From contig NZ_QKZO01000003.1 in assembly GCF_003254295.1 (NCBI RefSeq), forward strand, positions 1-64,000: 64,000 bases of DNA. Reading direction: 5' to 3'. Shown here piece after piece: positions 24,431-34,976 of the stretch; position 1 is the first letter of the stretch; each line of letters opens with the position of its first letter. Position numbers and translations under genes: made by a program. Below the pieces are notes generated by a model, which was not told the origin of the DNA, did no database searches, and saw nothing but the letters and a program-made list of their open reading frames with translations. The DNA is from Rhodobacter capsulatus. GTDB taxonomy: Bacteria > Pseudomonadota > Alphaproteobacteria > Rhodobacterales > Rhodobacteraceae.

Positions 24431-26269
24431 ATGGCGCCCTCTCAGATCACGCAGGCTGGCAAGCTGGACGTCTCGGAACGGGCGCGGGGCTGGCGCACGA
24501 TGAAGGCCGTCGCGCCCTATCTGTGGCCCGAGGGGCACGGCTGGGTGAAACAGCGCGTCGTTCTGGCGATGGCCTTTCTGGTCGCCGCCAAGGTGATCGC
24601 GGTGCTGACGCCCTTCCTTTACAAGGCGGCGGTGGACGGCCTGGCGGGCGAGGCGCGCGACGAGACCTGGCTTCTGGGCTTTGGCGCCGTCGCGCTGACC
24701 GTGGCTTACGGGCTCGCCCGGCTGATGTCGGTGGGCTTTGGCGAATTGCGCGACGCGGTCTTCGTGCGCGTGGCGCAACGCGCGCTGCGGGCGCTGGCGC
24801 TGGAAACCTTTCAGCACATCCATGCGCTGTCGCTGCGCTATCACATCACCCGCAAGACCGGCGGGCTGTCCCGCGTTGTCGAGCGGGGCGTGAAGGGCGT
24901 CGATTTCCTGCTGCGCTTCATGCTGTTTTCGGTCGGGCCGCTGATCCTTGAACTGACGCTGGTCACGCTGATCTTCGCCTTCCTGTTCGACTGGCGCTAT
25001 GCGCTGGTGGTGGTCGGCACGATCTGGACCTATGTCACCTACACCTTCCGTGTCACCGAATGGCGCGTGGCGATCCGCAAGAAGATGAACGACGCCGACA
25101 CGGCGGCGAACCAGAAGGCGATCGACAGCCTTTTGAACTTCGAGACGGTGAAATATTTCAGCGCCGAGAAGCGCGAGGCGGCGCGTTATGACGCCTCGAT
25201 GGAGCATTATGAAGGCGCGGCGGTGAAGACCGGGCAAAGCCTGGCCGCACTGAACGCGGGGCAGACGCTGATCATCACCGCGGGGCTTGTGGCGGTGATG
25301 GTGATGGCGGCGATGGAGGTGCAGGCGGGCACGCTGACGGTGGGCGATTTCGTCATGGTGCAGGCCTACATGATCCAGATCACCATGCCGCTGTCGTTCC
25401 TTGGAACGGTCTATCGCGAGATCCGGCAGGCGCTCGTCGACATGGGCGAGATGTTCGACCTGCTGCATCAACCGGCCGAGATCACCGATGCGCCCGGGGC
25501 GAAGCCGCTGGTGGTCTCGGGGGGCGCGATCGCCTTCAAGGGCGTCGATTTCGCCTATTCCCCGGAACGGACGATCCTGAAGCGGATCGATCTGACCGTG
25601 GCGGCGGGGCAGAAGGTGGCGCTGGTGGGCCCCTCGGGCTCGGGCAAATCCACCATCGGGCGGCTGTTGTTCCGGTTTTACGAGGTGACGGGCGGCGCGA
25701 TCAGCATCGACGGGCAGGACATTCGCGCGGTGACGCAGGAAAGCCTGCATGCGGCGATCGGCGTCGTGCCGCAAGATACCGTGCTGTTCAACGACACGAT
25801 CCGCTACAACATCGCCTATGGCCGCGCCGAGGCCACGCAGGCCGAGATCGAGGCGGCGGCGCGGGCGGCGAAGATCCATGACTTCGTGATGTCCCTGCCC
25901 GAGGGCTACGACACCCAGGTGGGCGAGCGCGGGTTGAAACTTTCGGGCGGCGAAAAGCAGCGGGTGGGCATTGCGCGCACGCTTTTGAAGAACCCGCCGA
26001 TCCTGCTTCTGGACGAGGCGACCTCGGCGCTCGATACGCAGACCGAACGCGACATTCAGGAAAGTCTGGATGCGATGGGGCGGGGGCGCACGGTGATCGT
26101 GATCGCGCACCGGCTTTCGACGATTGCGGATGCCGACCGGATCGTGGTGCTGGAAGCGGGCGAGATCGTCGAGGAAGGCACGCATGAGGCGCTTTTGGCG
26201 CGCTCTGGCCGCTATGCGGCGATGTGGGCGGCGCAATCGGCCGAAGAGGCGGCCGAAGCGGCCGAGTAA
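24431..26269 (+). CDS. Atm1-type ABC exporter (ABCB7/HMT1 family)
   Basis: A 612-residue half-transporter with an N-terminal six-helix membrane domain and a C-terminal ATPase. Walker A GPSGSGKST is at about 400-408, the signature LSGGEKQR at about 503, and Walker B ILLLDEATSALD near 522-533. NFETVKYFSAEKREAARYD in the membrane domain is typical of the mitochondrial Atm1-like group, whose members export glutathione derivatives tied to Fe-S or metal handling. Function as a homodimer is expected. The substrate is inferred from family only. Confidence 0.9.
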   Translation: MAPSQITQAGKLDVSERARGWRTMKAVAPYLWPEGHGWVKQRVVLAMAFLVAAKVIAVLTPFLYKAAVDGLAGEARDETWLLGFGAVALTVAYGLARLMSVGFGELRDAVFVRVAQRALRALALETFQHIHALSLRYHITRKTGGLSRVVERGVKGVDFLLRFMLFSVGPLILELTLVTLIFAFLFDWRYALVVVGTIWTYVTYTFRVTEWRVAIRKKMNDADTAANQKAIDSLLNFETVKYFSAEKREAARYDASMEHYEGAAVKTGQSLAALNAGQTLIITAGLVAVMVMAAMEVQAGTLTVGDFVMVQAYMIQITMPLSFLGTVYREIRQALVDMGEMFDLLHQPAEITDAPGAKPLVVSGGAIAFKGVDFAYSPERTILKRIDLTVAAGQKVALVGPSGSGKSTIGRLLFRFYEVTGGAISIDGQDIRAVTQESLHAAIGVVPQDTVLFNDTIRYNIAYGRAEATQAEIEAAARAAKIHDFVMSLPEGYDTQVGERGLKLSGGEKQRVGIARTLLKNPPILLLDEATSALDTQTERDIQESLDAMGRGRTVIVIAHRLSTIADADRIVVLEAGEIVEEGTHEALLARSGRYAAMWAAQSAEEAAEAAE

Positions 26270-26287
26270 GGCAAAGGCAAAGCAAGG

Positions 26288-26434
26288 CAGGGGGGCGCTG
26301 CCCCCCTCTGGCCTTTCGGCCATTCACCCCCCGGGATATTTCGGCCAAGGTGAAACGAAACGAGGGCGCTGCTTTCACCTTGGCGCAAATATCCCGGGGG
26401 GAGTCCGCTTGCGGACGGGGGGCAGCGCCCCCCC
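26288..26434. repeat. R1 palindromic repeat, copy after the ABC exporter
   Basis: Outer boxes GGGGGGCGCTGCCCCCC (26290-26306) and GGGGGGCAGCGCCCCCC (about 26417-26433) are perfect reverse complements. Inner arms CCCCCCGGGATATTTCGG with CCAAGGTGAAA face TTTCACCTTGG with CAAATATCCCGGGGGG; CCGCTTGCGG forms a small hairpin at about 26405. The inner parts are nearly identical to the copy at 22328. Confidence 0.92.
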
Positions 26435-26515
26435 TTCGTGACCGGGGCAGCGGTTTCCCGGCCTTGGCAATGGGGCGGGCTTGCGTATAGATAGGCCAAA
26501 GACGAGGAGCCCGGC

Positions 26516-27160
26516 GTGGATCATACCGACAGTTTCATTGACGAAGTCACCGAGGAAGTCCGCCGTGACCGGCTGTTTGCGGCGTTTCGCAAATATGGCT
26601 GGATCGGTGTCGTGGCGATCCTGGGTCTCGTCGGCGGTTCGGCCTATGTCGAATGGGAAAAGACGCAGCGGCAGGCCCGGGCCGAGGCTTTCGGCGACGG
26701 CATCCTGAGCGCGCTCGAGACCGAAAATCCGGCCGAGGCGCTGGCGGCGCTGCCGGTTTCGGGGCCGCAGGGCGGGATGCTGAAGCTTCTGACCGCGGCG
26801 CAGGCGGCCGAGGATGGCAAGGCCGAGGTGGCGCTGGCGGATCTGCGCGCGGTGGCGGGCGATGCGACGCTGCCCGACAGCCTGCGCCAGCTGGCCCGGC
26901 TCAAGGCGGTTCTGGTCGCGGGCGCGGCGATGGGCGCCGAAGAGCGCGCAGCCGAGCTGGCGGCGCTGTCCGCGCCCGGGGCGCCGTTTCGCCTGATGGC
27001 GATGGAGCAGCAGGCGCTGGCGGCGCTGGAAGCGGGCGACAGGGACGGCGCCATCGCGAAAGCGCGCGAGATCATGGCCGAAGATGGCGTGACCTCGGGC
27101 TTGCAACAGCGCGCGACAGAGTTGATTGTGGCGCTGGGAGGCGATCCGGCCGCGAAATGA
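26516..27160 (+). CDS. YfgM-like TPR membrane protein
   Basis: A 214-residue protein with a short cytoplasmic N-terminus, one membrane segment (YGWIGVVAILGLVGGSAYVEW, about residues 22-42), and an Ala-rich helical periplasmic part with TPR-21 character. The start is GTG with GAGGAG upstream at 26503-26508. It stands before bamB and der, the order seen for yfgM in other bacteria, where the protein works with the Sec translocon and periplasmic chaperones. Confidence 0.82.
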   Translation: MDHTDSFIDEVTEEVRRDRLFAAFRKYGWIGVVAILGLVGGSAYVEWEKTQRQARAEAFGDGILSALETENPAEALAALPVSGPQGGMLKLLTAAQAAEDGKAEVALADLRAVAGDATLPDSLRQLARLKAVLVAGAAMGAEERAAELAALSAPGAPFRLMAMEQQALAALEAGDRDGAIAKAREIMAEDGVTSGLQQRATELIVALGGDPAAK

Positions 27161-27203
27161 GGCGCCGGTGCTGCGGAAAAGACATGAAGGCAGGGGGTTT
27201 GCG

Positions 27204-28517
27204 GTGAAGCTGAGGTCGTCGATTGCCGTTCTGGGCGTCGCCATGGTGCTGGCTGCCTGCGAAAAGGAAGTGCGTCTGGAGGGCGAGCGGCTGGATCCCC
27301 GCGCCGTGCTGGAGGGGGCTGCGCCCTCTGCCCCGGCGGTGAACGAAAGCCGCCCGGTGAATCTGCCGCGGCCCCTGGGCAATGCCGACTGGCCGCAGCG
27401 CGCGGGCAATGCGCGGCATGATCTGGTCAATGCCGCCTTGGGCAATGCCCAGACCCTGGTCTGGTCGGCGCCGGTCGGGCAGGGGCAATCGCAGCGCTAT
27501 CGAATCGCCGCCGCCCCGGTGGCGGCGGGCGGGCGGGTCTTCACGCTGGACAGCCGCGCCCGGCTGACCGCGACCGGCACCAATGGCGCGACGCTTTGGG
27601 CGACCGATGTCGTGCGTCCGGGCGACCGCGACGGCGATGCCTCGGGCGCCGGGCTTGCGGTCGAGGGCGGGCGGGTTTTCGTCACCACCGGCTTTGCCGA
27701 GCTGGTGGCGATCGAGGCCGCCTCGGGCAAGGTGATCTGGCGGCAGGATTTCGACGCGGGGGTGGGCGGCGCCCCCACCGTGGCCGAGGGCGTCGTCTAT
27801 GCGCTGGCGCGCGACGGCTCGGCCTGGGCGATCGACGCCGCGGACGGCAAGGTGATCTGGCAGGTCGCGGGCACGCCTGCGGCGGCGGGCGTCTCGGGCG
27901 TTTCGGCGCCTGCGATCGCCGGCAAATTAGTGATCTTCCCCTTTGCGACCGGGCAGATGCTGGCGGTGGAGCGGGCCAGCGGCCTGCCCGTCTGGCGCGC
28001 GCAGGTGGCGGGCGGCCGCCCCGGGCGCGGCTATGCGATCGTCTCCGACCTGACCGGCGATCCGGTGGTGATGGGGGGCACGGTCTATGCCGGGTCCTCG
28101 GCGGGCAAGCTGGGCGCCTTTGACGCGCTGACGGGCGAGACCCGCTGGACCGCCGACGAGGGCGCGGTGAGCCCGGTGCAGGTGGCGGGCAATGCGATCT
28201 TCCTGATTTCCGATCAGGCCCAGCTGGTGCGGCTGGACGCGGCGACGGGCAAAACCGTCTGGGCGCAGGATCTGCCCTATTTCGTCAAGGACAAGATCAA
28301 GAAACAGGCCGAGATCCACGTCAACCTTGGCCCGGTTCTGGCGGGCAACCGGCTCTTCGTCGTCTCCTCGGACGGGCTGGTGCGCAGCTTCGATCCGGCC
28401 TCGGGGGCGCTGCTTGGCCAGGCCGATCTGCCGGGCGGGGCGGCCACCGATGCGATCGTCGCCGGGCAGACGCTTTATGTCGTCTCGCGCAAGGGGCAGC
28501 TGCTCGCCTTCCGGTGA
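27204..28517 (+). CDS. bamB: outer membrane assembly lipoprotein BamB
   Basis: A 437-residue PQQ-like beta-propeller lipoprotein of the outer-membrane beta-barrel assembly machine. The signal peptide ends in the lipobox LAAC near residue 19. Repeats with AxxGKxxW signatures are visible (ASGKVIWRQ, ADGKVIWQV, LTGETRWTA, ATGKTVWAQ). The start is taken as GTG at 27204, after AGGGGG, because it gives a proper lipoprotein signal. It sits between the YfgM-like gene and der, the usual order. Confidence 0.92.
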   Translation: MKLRSSIAVLGVAMVLAACEKEVRLEGERLDPRAVLEGAAPSAPAVNESRPVNLPRPLGNADWPQRAGNARHDLVNAALGNAQTLVWSAPVGQGQSQRYRIAAAPVAAGGRVFTLDSRARLTATGTNGATLWATDVVRPGDRDGDASGAGLAVEGGRVFVTTGFAELVAIEAASGKVIWRQDFDAGVGGAPTVAEGVVYALARDGSAWAIDAADGKVIWQVAGTPAAAGVSGVSAPAIAGKLVIFPFATGQMLAVERASGLPVWRAQVAGGRPGRGYAIVSDLTGDPVVMGGTVYAGSSAGKLGAFDALTGETRWTADEGAVSPVQVAGNAIFLISDQAQLVRLDAATGKTVWAQDLPYFVKDKIKKQAEIHVNLGPVLAGNRLFVVSSDGLVRSFDPASGALLGQADLPGGAATDAIVAGQTLYVVSRKGQLLAFR

Positions 28518-28592
28518 GGGCTTTCCGTCGCGGGAAAAGCGGTGTAAGGGGGCGGTTTCGCGGCGGGCTTTCGGCCGCCACAGGAGCATGCC

Positions 28593-30092
28593 ATGAGTTT
28601 CACCCTTGCCATCGTGGGCCGCCCGAACGTGGGCAAATCGACGCTGTTCAACCGGCTCGTCGGCAAGCGGCTGGCCTTGGTGGACGATACGCCCGGCGTC
28701 ACGCGCGATTTGCGCGAGGGCGACGCGCGTCTGGGCGATCTGCGCTTCGTGGTGATCGATTCGGCCGGGCTTGAACTGGCCGAGGATGACAGCCTGCAGG
28801 GGCGGATGCGCCGTCTGACCGAACGCGCGGTCGAGGAGGCGGATGTCTGCCTGTTCCTGATCGATGCGCGGGTCGGCGTCACCCCCGCCGACGAGATTTT
28901 CGCCGATATCCTGCGCAAGAAGAATGCCCATGTGATCCTGGCGGCGAACAAGGCCGAGGGCAATGCCGGCGCGGCGGGCGCGCTGGAGGCCTGGTCGCTG
29001 GGTCTGGGCGAGCCGATCGCGCTTTCGGCCGAACACGGGCAGGGGCTGGACGAGCTTTACGACATGCTGCAGCCGCTGGCCGATGGCTTTGCGGCGCGCA
29101 ACGTGGCGCAGATGCCCGAGATCGATGTCGATCTGCCCGAGGATCTGGAAGACGACGCGCCGATCCGCATGCCGACCGAGGCGCGGCCGCTGCAGCTCGC
29201 CGTCATCGGCCGCCCGAATGCCGGAAAATCGACGCTGATCAACAAGATCCTTGGCGAAGACCGGCTGCTGACCGGCCCCGAAGCCGGGATCACCCGCGAT
29301 GCGATTTCGGTGACGAAGACCTTCATGGGCACGCCGATGCGGATCTGGGACACGGCGGGGATGCGCAAGAAGGCGCGGGTGTCGGACAAGCTCGAGAAGC
29401 TCTCGGTCGCCGATGGCCTGCGCGCGGTGCGCTTTGCCGAGGTCGTCGTCGTGCTGCTGGATGTGAACATCCCCTTCGAGGTGCAGGATCTGCGGATTGC
29501 CGATTTCGCCGAGACCGAGGGGCGCGCGGTCGTCGTGGCGGCGAACAAGTGGGATCTTGAGGAAGAGAAGACCGAGAAGCTGAAGGAGCTGCGCGAGAAT
29601 TTCGAGCGGTTGCTGCCGCAGCTGCGCGGCGCGCCTTTGGTGACGGTCTCGGCCAAGACCGGCAAGGGGCTCGATCGGCTGCACAATGCGATCCTGAAGG
29701 CCTATGAAGTCTGGAACCGGCGGATTTCGACGGCGAAGCTGAACAACTGGCTCGGCGCGATGACCGAGGCGCATCCGCCGCCCGCGCCGGGCGGGCGCCG
29801 GATCAAGCTGCGCTACATCACCCAGGCGAAGACCCGGCCGCCGGGCTTTGTCATCAAGGCGACGCATACCGACCAGATCCCGGAAAGCTACGGCCGCTAT
29901 CTGGTGAACGGGCTGCGCGCCGATTTCGACATGCCGGGAACGCCGATTCGGCTGTACTTCCGCGATCAGGGCGGTGCGAACCCCTACAAGGAACGCAAGA
30001 AATCGATCCCCTCGCGGCTGACCAAGCATGTCGAGGCGAAGAAACACGCATCGCGCAAGGACAGGGGCCTGCCCTCGAAACCGAAGGGCTGA
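28593..30092 (+). CDS. der: ribosome biogenesis GTPase Der
   Basis: A 499-residue protein with two tandem GTPase domains and a C-terminal KH-like domain, needed for 50S subunit assembly. G1 motifs are GRPNVGKST (residues 10-18) and GRPNAGKST (about 206-214). [25 protein letters not shown] and [10 protein letters not shown] are present. Length is normal. The C-terminal tail is lysine-rich. An R1-type repeat begins right at the stop codon. Confidence 0.97.
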   Translation: MSFTLAIVGRPNVGKSTLFNRLVGKRLALVDDTPGVTRDLREGDARLGDLRFVVIDSAGLELAEDDSLQGRMRRLTERAVEEADVCLFLIDARVGVTPADEIFADILRKKNAHVILAANKAEGNAGAAGALEAWSLGLGEPIALSAEHGQGLDELYDMLQPLADGFAARNVAQMPEIDVDLPEDLEDDAPIRMPTEARPLQLAVIGRPNAGKSTLINKILGEDRLLTGPEAGITRDAISVTKTFMGTPMRIWDTAGMRKKARVSDKLEKLSVADGLRAVRFAEVVVVLLDVNIPFEVQDLRIADFAETEGRAVVVAANKWDLEEEKTEKLKELRENFERLLPQLRGAPLVTVSAKTGKGLDRLHNAILKAYEVWNRRISTAKLNNWLGAMTEAHPPPAPGGRRIKLRYITQAKTRPPGFVIKATHTDQIPESYGRYLVNGLRADFDMPGTPIRLYFRDQGGANPYKERKKSIPSRLTKHVEAKKHASRKDRGLPSKPKG

Positions 30093-30300
30093 TTTCGCCT
30101 CGGGCAAGCCCGAGGCGACCCGCGGGGGGCTGCGCCCCCCGCACCCCCCGCTTTGCGTATTTGGCCAAGGAAAAACCGCGGCCGTTCGGGACGGGAAGCC
30201 GTGGTTGCCTTTCACCTTGGGGAAAGTATCCCGGGGGTCCGGGGGCGGAGCCCCCGGCGGGTCGCCTCGGCGTCAGCCGAGGCGAAATCCCCCCTTGCAA
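30093..30300. repeat. large R1-type palindrome with extra outer arm
   Basis: The outermost arms GATTTCGCCTCGG and CCGAGGCGAAATC (30091-30103 and 30277-30289) enclose further arms, including CCGAGGCGACCCGC with GCGGGTCGCCTCGG. Inside are GGGGGGCTGCGCCCCCC (about 30124-30140) and GGGGGCGGAGCCCCC, and a central pair TTGGCCAAGG against CACCTTGG. At about 200 bp it is the largest member. It starts at the der stop and ends 30 bp before the rplU promoter. Confidence 0.88.
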
Positions 30301-30330
30301 CGGGCCAAGGCGAAGAAAGCCCGAAATTCC

Positions 30331-30359
30331 TTGACAGCCCTGCGTTCCGTCCGCATAAG
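30331..30359 (+). promoter_or_regulatory. rplU-rpmA promoter
   Basis: A consensus -35 TTGACA (30331-30336), a 17-base spacer, and a -10-like CATAAG (30354-30359) precede rplU by about 150 bp. Confidence 0.7.
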
Positions 30360-30365
30360 CGCGAA

Positions 30366-30511
30366 GCCCGGCGGTGAGTCTGCTCTCCGCCCGGGTATCA
30401 TTTGCAACAACACCCGATGGGGTGCGCTGTCCGAGGCGGGGAAACCCGGCAACACCGCAGGGGCCCATGGCTCCGGGGGCCACAGGACGCGGCTGAAAAA
30501 GGGAAATACGC
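30366..30511 (+). promoter_or_regulatory. structured 5' leader of rplU
   Basis: A leader of about 145 nt lies between the promoter and the rplU start. It has hairpins CCCGGCGG/CCGCCCGGG (about 30368-30398), CACCC/GGGTG (about 30412-30425) and GGGGCCC/GGGGGCC (about 30461-30483). No ORF is convincing. The long structured leader suggests feedback control by L21, as known for other L21 leaders, but the fold does not match one I recognise. Confidence 0.45.
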
Positions 30512-30958
30512 ATGTTTGCGGTCCTCAAGACTGGCGGCAAGCAATACAAGGTTCAGGCGGGCGATGTGCTGCGCGTGGAACTGATTGCCGCCGTGGCTGG
30601 TGAAAAAGTCCAGTTCAACGAGATCCTGATGGTCGGCGGCGAGGCCGTGACCGTCGGCGCCCCCACCGTGGCCGGTGCCGCCGTGGTCGCCGAGGTCATC
30701 GACACCATCAAGGCCGACAAGGTCATCACCTTCCACAAGCGCCGCCGGAAACATTCGTCGCAGCGCACCCGTGGCCACCGTCAGCAACTGACGCTGCTGC
30801 GCGTGACCGAGGTTCTTGCCTCGGGCGCCGAGACTTCGGGCGTGAAGGAAGCCGTGGGCACCGCCGAAGCCCGTCGTGCCGCCCATGGCGCGGCCGCCCC
30901 GGCCGAAGCCCCCGCGAAACCGAAGCGTGCGAAAAAAGCCGCTGAAGCTCAGGAGTAA
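30512..30958 (+). CDS. rplU: 50S ribosomal protein L21
   Basis: A 148-residue L21. The core (residues 1-103) starts MFAVLKTGGKQYKVQAGDVL and has the conserved KRRRKHSSQRTRGHRQ segment. The C-terminal tail of about 45 residues is rich in Ala and Lys, an extension usual in alphaproteobacteria and absent from the E. coli protein. It is cotranscribed with rpmA 6 bp downstream. Confidence 0.97.
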   Translation: MFAVLKTGGKQYKVQAGDVLRVELIAAVAGEKVQFNEILMVGGEAVTVGAPTVAGAAVVAEVIDTIKADKVITFHKRRRKHSSQRTRGHRQQLTLLRVTEVLASGAETSGVKEAVGTAEARRAAHGAAAPAEAPAKPKRAKKAAEAQE

Positions 30959-30964
30959 TCCCCC

Positions 30965-31234
30965 ATGGCACACAAGAAAGCTGGCGGCTCTTCCCGTAAC
31001 GGCCGCGACTCTGCCGGTCGTCGCCTTGGCGTGAAACTCTACGGTGGCCAGGCGGCCATTCCGGGCAACATCATCATCCGTCAGCGCGGCACCACCTGGT
31101 GGCCGGGCGAAGGCGTGATGATGGGCCGTGACCACACGCTCTTTGCCGTCGTCGAAGGCAAGGTGACCTACAAGAAGGGCCTCAAGGGCCGCACTTTCGT
31201 TTCGGTTCTCCCGGTCGCGGAGGCCGCCGAGTAA
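30965..31234 (+). CDS. rpmA: 50S ribosomal protein L27
   Basis: An 89-residue L27, located at the ribosomal peptidyl-transferase centre. It starts [20 protein letters not shown] and continues LGVKLYGGQ, the standard sequence, with no cleavable N-terminal extension. The second gene of the rplU-rpmA operon, followed by an intrinsic terminator. Confidence 0.98.
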   Translation: MAHKKAGGSSRNGRDSAGRRLGVKLYGGQAAIPGNIIIRQRGTTWWPGEGVMMGRDHTLFAVVEGKVTYKKGLKGRTFVSVLPVAEAAE

Positions 31235-31260
31235 GCCGAACCGGAACCCGGATCAGTTTG

Positions 31261-31298
31261 GGGGGGATCGGCCGCGGGCCGGTCCCCCCTTTCCGTTT
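31261..31298 (+). terminator. terminator after rpmA
   Basis: GGGGGGATCGGCC (31261-31273) pairs with GGCCGGTCCCCCC (31277-31289) around GCG and is followed by TTTCCGTTTC. Confidence 0.88.
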
Positions 31299-31447
31299 CG
31301 AATGTCGCCTCCGGGCGGCCGCCGCGGGGAGGGTGGTGGGCCAACCGGTCGCAGTTGAAAAAGGCCTGCGGGATGTCCACTTCCCGTCACATGGCTGTCG
31401 AGTTTTACGGTTAAACGGCCAAAAGGCCGGCGTTTGAGGAGAACGCG

Positions 31448-31987
31448 ATGTTTCAGACGACCATATCCAACCAGCCGGTGATCGAGGCCGAGCGGTTCAT
31501 CCTGCGCCCGTTGCGTCGTTCCGACGCCGGGTTGATTTCCATGTATACCGCTGACAAGCGTCTGGCCGAGGGCACCCGCGCGATCCCGCATCCGCTGCCG
31601 CCGGGCACGACCGAGAATTTCATCGCCCGCGCCATGGCCGAGACCCGCACCGAGGATGTCTGGGCGCTTGACGGCTCGGCGCATGGTCTGGCCGAGGTGC
31701 TGGGGCTCGTCTCGCTCACCCGCCACGAGGGCGCGCAATCCGAGGTCGGCTTCTGGGTCGGCCCGGGGTTCTGGAACACCGGTTTCGCCTCGGAAGCCGT
31801 TGCGGCGCTGATCGCGGCCAATCCGCATCGCGCCCGCACGCTGATCGCCGAGGTGTTTCAGGACAGCCCCGGCTCGGCGCGGGTCCTGACCCATAACGGT
31901 TTTGCCTATCTGGGCGATGCCGAGGCCTGGTCGCTGGCGCGCAATGCGCGCGTGCCGACCTGGACCTATGTCAAGAAACTCGGGTGA
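31448..31987 (+). CDS. GNAT-family N-acetyltransferase (RimJ/RimL-like)
   Basis: A 179-residue acetyltransferase. It starts with the beta strand ERFILRPLRRSDAG, typical of the RimJ/RimL group, and has the acetyl-CoA region FWVGPGFWNTGFASEAVAAL and the closing SARVLTHNGFAYLGDAEAW. GAGGAG lies just upstream of the ATG. Its stop overlaps the next acetyltransferase gene (GTGA), so the pair is coupled. The target is unknown. Confidence 0.88.
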   Translation: MFQTTISNQPVIEAERFILRPLRRSDAGLISMYTADKRLAEGTRAIPHPLPPGTTENFIARAMAETRTEDVWALDGSAHGLAEVLGLVSLTRHEGAQSEVGFWVGPGFWNTGFASEAVAALIAANPHRARTLIAEVFQDSPGSARVLTHNGFAYLGDAEAWSLARNARVPTWTYVKKLG

Positions 31988-32496
31988 GCCTGCCCGCGCA
32001 TCTGGTGACGGACCGGCTGGCGCTGCGCCCGCTTGCGGCCGAGGACGAGGCCGCCTGCGTCGCGGCGCTCTCCGATTTCGAGGTGGTGCGCTGGCTTGCC
32101 CCCGTGCCCTGGCCCTATGGGGCCGGGGATTTCCGCGCCTTCCTGGCCGATCCCGTGCCCGCGGCGCGCTGGGTGATCTGCCGCGACGGCGCTTTCCTGG
32201 GCATGATCGGCCTTCAGGGCCAGTTCGGCTATTGGCTTGCCCGCCCGGCCTGGGGCCAGGGCTTTGCCAGCGAGGCCGCCCGGGCGGTTCTGGCGGCGCA
32301 TTTCGCCGATCCCGTGGCAGAACCCGTGCGCGCGGGCTATTTCGAAGGCAATGCCCGCTCCGCCCGCGTTCTGGCGAAACTCGGCTTTCGCGAGATCGGC
32401 CGCTCTCGCGTTCAGTCGCTCGCGCTGGATGCGGTCTTGCCGCATGTCGAACTGAGATTGAGCCGCGCCGCCTTTGACGCCGCCTGCGCAGGCTGA
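31984..32496 (+). CDS. GNAT-family N-acetyltransferase
   Basis: A 170-residue second acetyltransferase, starting with GTG at 31984 that overlaps the stop of the first. It shows LVTDRLALRPLAAEDEAA at the start, GYWLARPAWGQGFASEAAR for acetyl-CoA binding and SARVLAKLGFREIGRS at the end. The two neighbours are similar in layout and may be a duplication. The operon ends at an R1 repeat 6 bp downstream. Confidence 0.88.
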   Translation: MSLPAHLVTDRLALRPLAAEDEAACVAALSDFEVVRWLAPVPWPYGAGDFRAFLADPVPAARWVICRDGAFLGMIGLQGQFGYWLARPAWGQGFASEAARAVLAAHFADPVAEPVRAGYFEGNARSARVLAKLGFREIGRSRVQSLALDAVLPHVELRLSRAAFDAACAG

Positions 32497-32502
32497 CACA
32501 GG

Positions 32503-34808
<2,306 letters not shown>

Positions 34809-34810
34809 GG

Positions 34811-34975
34811 CCGGGCAGGGGGCGCTGCCCCCTCGGGCTTCGCCCTCACCCCCGGGATATTTGGCCAAGGTGAAAGGGCACGCGAAAAGGGCGCCCGATC
34901 CGAGCGCCCTTTGCTTTCATCTTGCCAAAAATACCTCACGGGGGTGCGGGGGTGTGAAACCCCCGCCGCCGCCCG
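34811..34975. repeat. R1 palindromic repeat with internal terminator-like hairpin
   Basis: The outer box GGGGGCGCTGCCCCC (34817-34832) and arms CCCCCGGGATATTTGGCCAAGG mark the left half. The right half has CTTTCATCTTGCCAAAAATACC and CGGGGGTG with GGGGGTGTGAAACCCCC. Between the halves, AAAGGGCGC (34886-34894) and GCGCCCTTT (34904-34912) form a perfect hairpin with A and T flanks, a bidirectional terminator for the convergent proB and M20 genes. Confidence 0.85.
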
Positions 34976-34976
34976 G

